A stretch of DNA of 64,000 nucleotides, from the NCBI RefSeq assembly GCF_009849585.1, contig NZ_VCRN01000016.1, positions 39,041 to 103,040 on the forward strand, in the 5' to 3' direction. Positions within the stretch are counted from its first letter, which is position 1, and each line of letters opens with the position of its first letter. The notes below the pieces were generated by a model. The model had not been told where the DNA came from. It did no database searches and saw only the letters and a program-made list of their open reading frames with translations. Made by a program: the position numbers and the translations under genes. Positions 61,837-64,000 of the stretch are shown in pieces. Origin of the DNA: Bacillus sp. ZZV12-4809. GTDB taxonomy: Bacteria; Bacillota; Bacilli; Bacillales; Cytobacillaceae.

Positions 61837-62798
61837 ATGGCATTAAGAGCAGTTGAATTGAACTCCTGCTCAAAAATTCCGGCTAAATGCTCTGGAACGG
61901 TTAAATAAACGAGTCCGTTTCCTTCAAGTTTTGGAGAGTTGCCAAGCGGAACCGTCCTTCTGATCAATTGGGCATAAAGCTCGGGTTCTGTAAGCTTTCT
62001 TTCAAACTGCTTGTTTGCAAATTCCTTGATTAAGGCCAAAGCCCCAGAAACATGCGGAGCGGCCATTGACGTACCGCTGAGGGTTGCGTACTTGCCGTCC
62101 AGAAAGGTGGATAGTATCCCTTCTCCCGGCGCCACTAAATCTATTTCATTATGAGAGTTTGTAAATTCGGAAGAATCCCTTTTGAGGTTCACAGCGCCTA
62201 CACTAATCACTTCGTTATAGCAGCCTGGATAAGCAAACTCGTCGGTAGAGTCGTCCCCATCCCCTTCATTTCCTGCTGCACATACTACTAGGATATTCTT
62301 ATCTACAGCAGCTTTAATCGCATCATGGAGTTCAGGAACATCAGCTGGGCCGCCTAGCGACATGGAGATGATATCTGCATTTTGCTCGATAGCATAATGG
62401 ATGCCATTGATAATCCATTCGTATTGTCCAGAACCATCTTTATTTAAGACTTTTACAATAAGAAGATCAGCTTCAGGAGCCACCCCAATAACACCGGCAT
62501 CATTTTCATGTGCAGCAATAGTCCCTGCCACATGTGTTCCGTGGCCGTTATAGTCCTTGAAACTATTCGGATCGCTGTTATCATCGTCAGTAAAGTTACG
62601 GCCGCCTACTACACGGTCTTTCAGATCAGGATGGCTAATGTCGCACCCCGTGTCCAGTACAGCTACTTTGATTCCTTTTCCTTTTGATTCGCTCCAAACC
62701 TTCGGCGCTTGAATCAACTCCACGCCACTTGGAACTTCATTAACATCCTCTTCCTGCTGAATCACCTTATAAGGAATGACACGAACAGATTGCTCCAT
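61833..62798 (-). CDS. isp: Intracellular subtilisin-type serine protease (S8)
   Basis: A 321-residue protease with the Asp49 (VAVLDTGCD), His86 (NGHGTHVAGT) and Ser244 (SGTSMAAPHVSGA) triad. There is no signal sequence. The N-terminal VIPYKVI matches the LIPY/F propeptide motif with which intracellular subtilisins block their own active site until processed. ISPs of Bacillus act in the cytoplasm in late growth and sporulation. RBS AAGGAGGGAAAG. Followed without gap by an EndA-type nuclease. Confidence 0.93.
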   Translation of the reverse strand: MEQSVRVIPYKVIQQEEDVNEVPSGVELIQAPKVWSESKGKGIKVAVLDTGCDISHPDLKDRVVGGRNFTDDDNSDPNSFKDYNGHGTHVAGTIAAHENDAGVIGVAPEADLLIVKVLNKDGSGQYEWIINGIHYAIEQNADIISMSLGGPADVPELHDAIKAAVDKNILVVCAAGNEGDGDDSTDEFAYPGCYNEVISVGAVNLKRDSSEFTNSHNEIDLVAPGEGILSTFLDGKYATLSGTSMAAPHVSGALALIKEFANKQFERKLTEPELYAQLIRRTVPLGNSPKLEGNGLVYLTVPEHLAGIFEQEFNSTALNAI

Positions 62799-62976
62799 TT
62801 CTTTCCCTCCTTAAGAGATTAATTAAAGCCGGTTCCTGATGCTAATTACATTTTAACAATTCTGACTACTTAATAACAGTATCAATGGTAGTGATATTTA
62901 ATAGAATTTGTAATAATAAAAAGGTAGAATTTGTGAAATATGGACTATAAATGGCAGTCGGTTTTATATCAAATCG

Positions 62977-63489
62977 CTATCTCAGAGTTTTTAACAGCTT
63001 CGGGATCTCAGCATAGATTTGAATGATTTCATCGATTTTCATTCTCACAAGTCCTGAAGAGGAAGGTGCAACAAAGTCAATAGTGCCGGGAACTACAGAT
63101 TCCTCCTGAATTCCCCATGGCAGCTTTTTTTTGCGGCTGTATTCCTGATATACGCCTTTTCCAACAAAGCAAACGACTTTTGGCTTAAGTTCAGAAATTT
63201 TATTTATCAGCTCTGCTCTTCCTTCTTTATATTCTTCCCTGGTTATTTCATCAGCTGCTTTAGTAGGCCTTGCTACGATATTTGTCATTCCATAGCCCAG
63301 ATCCAATAATTTATAATCTTCTGCTGCATTGTATTTACGGGGAGTTATGCCTGATTCATGAAGAATTTTCCAAAAGCGGTTATTTGGGTTTGCAAAATGG
63401 TGACCCGTCTCTCCAGATCGAATACTTGGATTGAAGCCGACAAAAAGTAAATCAAGGTTTTCTTTTAAGTAATCTTTAATAGGCCCCAT
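62977..63489 (-). CDS. mug: Mismatch-specific uracil/thymine DNA glycosylase (Mug/TDG)
   Basis: A 170-residue uracil-DNA-glycosylase superfamily protein: LLFVGFNPSIRSGETGHHFANPNNRFWKILHESG (the GFNPS active-site motif and the HHFANPNNRFW segment of Mug), GMTNIVARPTKAADEI, VCFVGKGVY and APSSSGLVRM. It removes U or T opposite G. The active-site Asn follows GF in the first motif, as in Mug/TDG. RBS AAGGATGG. Single gene next to an IS element. Confidence 0.92.
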   Translation of the reverse strand: MGPIKDYLKENLDLLFVGFNPSIRSGETGHHFANPNNRFWKILHESGITPRKYNAAEDYKLLDLGYGMTNIVARPTKAADEITREEYKEGRAELINKISELKPKVVCFVGKGVYQEYSRKKKLPWGIQEESVVPGTIDFVAPSSSGLVRMKIDEIIQIYAEIPKLLKTLR

Positions 63490-63582
63490 AGAACCATCCT
63501 TTCGATTTTGGAAGCTACTGATTATTTTACCTAAAACGGGATGCTAAACAAAACAAAAAAGAGCCCTCTATGCACATAACCC

Positions 63583-64000
63583 TGTCAAGTAGACAATGAA
63601 AAAAAGAGTATACTAAGCTGCGGCCTTTTCACGATATTCAATTGGGGAAAGGCCGTTAAACTTTTCTTGGAATCGTTCAGTATTGTAAAAATCAATATAT
63701 TGCTTAATGGCTAAATAAGCTTGCTCAATCGTTTTAGGACGCACTAAATACAACTTCTCTGTTTTTAAATGGGAGAAGAAACACTCAATACATGCATTAT
63801 CATGACAATTTCCTCTTCTGGAATGACTTCCTTGAATATTCAACTTCTTTAGGTGATTTTCATACACTTTAGTTGTATATTGAAATCCTTGATCGGAATG
63901 AATTAGTGCTTGTTCTTTTAATGGTTTGCCTTCTAATTGCTTTAATGTATTTAACACTAATTCAAGGTCATTTCTTTTAGATAATTTCCAAGCTACAATC
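63583..64000 (-). mobile_element. IS3-family insertion sequence, one end (runs off the window)
   Basis: The element holds the transposase 3' end and what looks like its terminal inverted repeat beginning TGTCAAGTAGACAATG at 63583. The other end and the first reading frame lie outside the window, so target duplications cannot be checked. Confidence 0.8.
63613..64000 (-). CDS. IS3-family (IS150-type) transposase OrfB, C-terminal part
   Basis: The frame stays open to the window edge; the visible ~128 residues read VAWKLSKRNDLELVLNTLKQLEGKPL at the start. They include the second Asp of the DDE triad in LIHSDQGFQYTT, the RGNCHDNACIECFFSHLKTEKLY segment with the catalytic Glu, and the end IDFYNTERFQEKFNGLSPIEYREKAAA. 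This is the rve integrase core of IS3 transposases. Intact as far as visible. Confidence 0.95.
   Translation of the reverse strand, partial: IVAWKLSKRNDLELVLNTLKQLEGKPLKEQALIHSDQGFQYTTKVYENHLKKLNIQGSHSRRGNCHDNACIECFFSHLKTEKLYLVRPKTIEQAYLAIKQYIDFYNTERFQEKFNGLSPIEYREKAAA

Overview
The window looks like a chromosomal segment of a low-to-moderate GC, endospore-forming Bacillaceae bacterium (Bacillus / Cytobacillus / Mesobacillus-like). The evidence is AGGAGG-type ribosome binding sites with frequent GTG and TTG starts, a yneT-parE-parC block, a des-desK-desR cold-sensing cassette, DUF1657/DUF421 spore-type genes, and YtzI, YkuK, YndM, YpbS and DUF1292 families that are typical of Bacillus. No rRNA, tRNA or CRISPR array was seen. 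No prophage module was seen; the only mobile element is an IS3-family insertion sequence cut by the right edge.

Bases 1-11150 are one co-oriented, tightly packed catabolic operon built around a bacterial microcompartment (BMC). It holds three hexamer-forming BMC shell proteins, one EutN/CcmL pentamer vertex, a flavoprotein, and a long protein that I read as two very diverged BMC-like folds behind a disordered N-terminus. The enzymes are an isochorismatase-type amidase (cut by the left edge), UbiX and UbiD (prenylated-FMN decarboxylase system), an adenine-deaminase-like amidohydrolase with an altered metal motif, a cyclase-family hydrolase, a DUF1989 protein, an M20 metallohydrolase and a TRZ/ATZ-type aminohydrolase. 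No aldehyde dehydrogenase, alcohol dehydrogenase or phosphotransacylase is visible, so this is not a Pdu/Eut-type metabolosome. It is better described as an uncharacterised BMC for breaking down an N-heterocyclic or amidine-type substrate. This is the strongest candidate in the window for a new system.

Bases 11222-28764 carry a GNAT protein, the CoA-binding protein YneT, topoisomerase IV (parE-parC behind a LexA-like box), an AlsT-type symporter, two exported or accessory proteins (one a staygreen homologue), a SulP transporter with an ArsR regulator, the 54-residue YtzI, a decayed phnA, a DUF1657-DUF1657-DUF421 cluster, an amino-acid permease and small proteins. Bases 28802-41242 are mostly on the minus strand: htpG behind a CIRCE-like element, an APH-type kinase, a PhnD-PhnE-PhnC importer followed by a polysaccharide deacetylase, then selD overlapping a glycosyltransferase, pepF, and a hemerythrin-PAS protein. 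The selD gene reads through an in-frame TGA at the active-site position, so SelD appears to be a selenoprotein. Its glycosyltransferase partner has features of SenB selenosugar synthases, which makes a possible selenosugar operon.

Bases 41462-64000 hold a GH18 glycosidase, a patatin-like lipase, ilvE behind a long structured leader with a terminator, the desaturase/two-component cassette next to a DEAD-box helicase, YkuK, an SRPBCC protein, a luciferase-like monooxygenase, endonuclease IV, a SUV3-like helicase, YceI behind a palindromic operator, a D,D-carboxypeptidase, an alkyltransferase-like protein, an intracellular subtilisin translationally coupled to an unexported EndA-type nuclease, a Mug/TDG-type glycosylase and the IS3 fragment.
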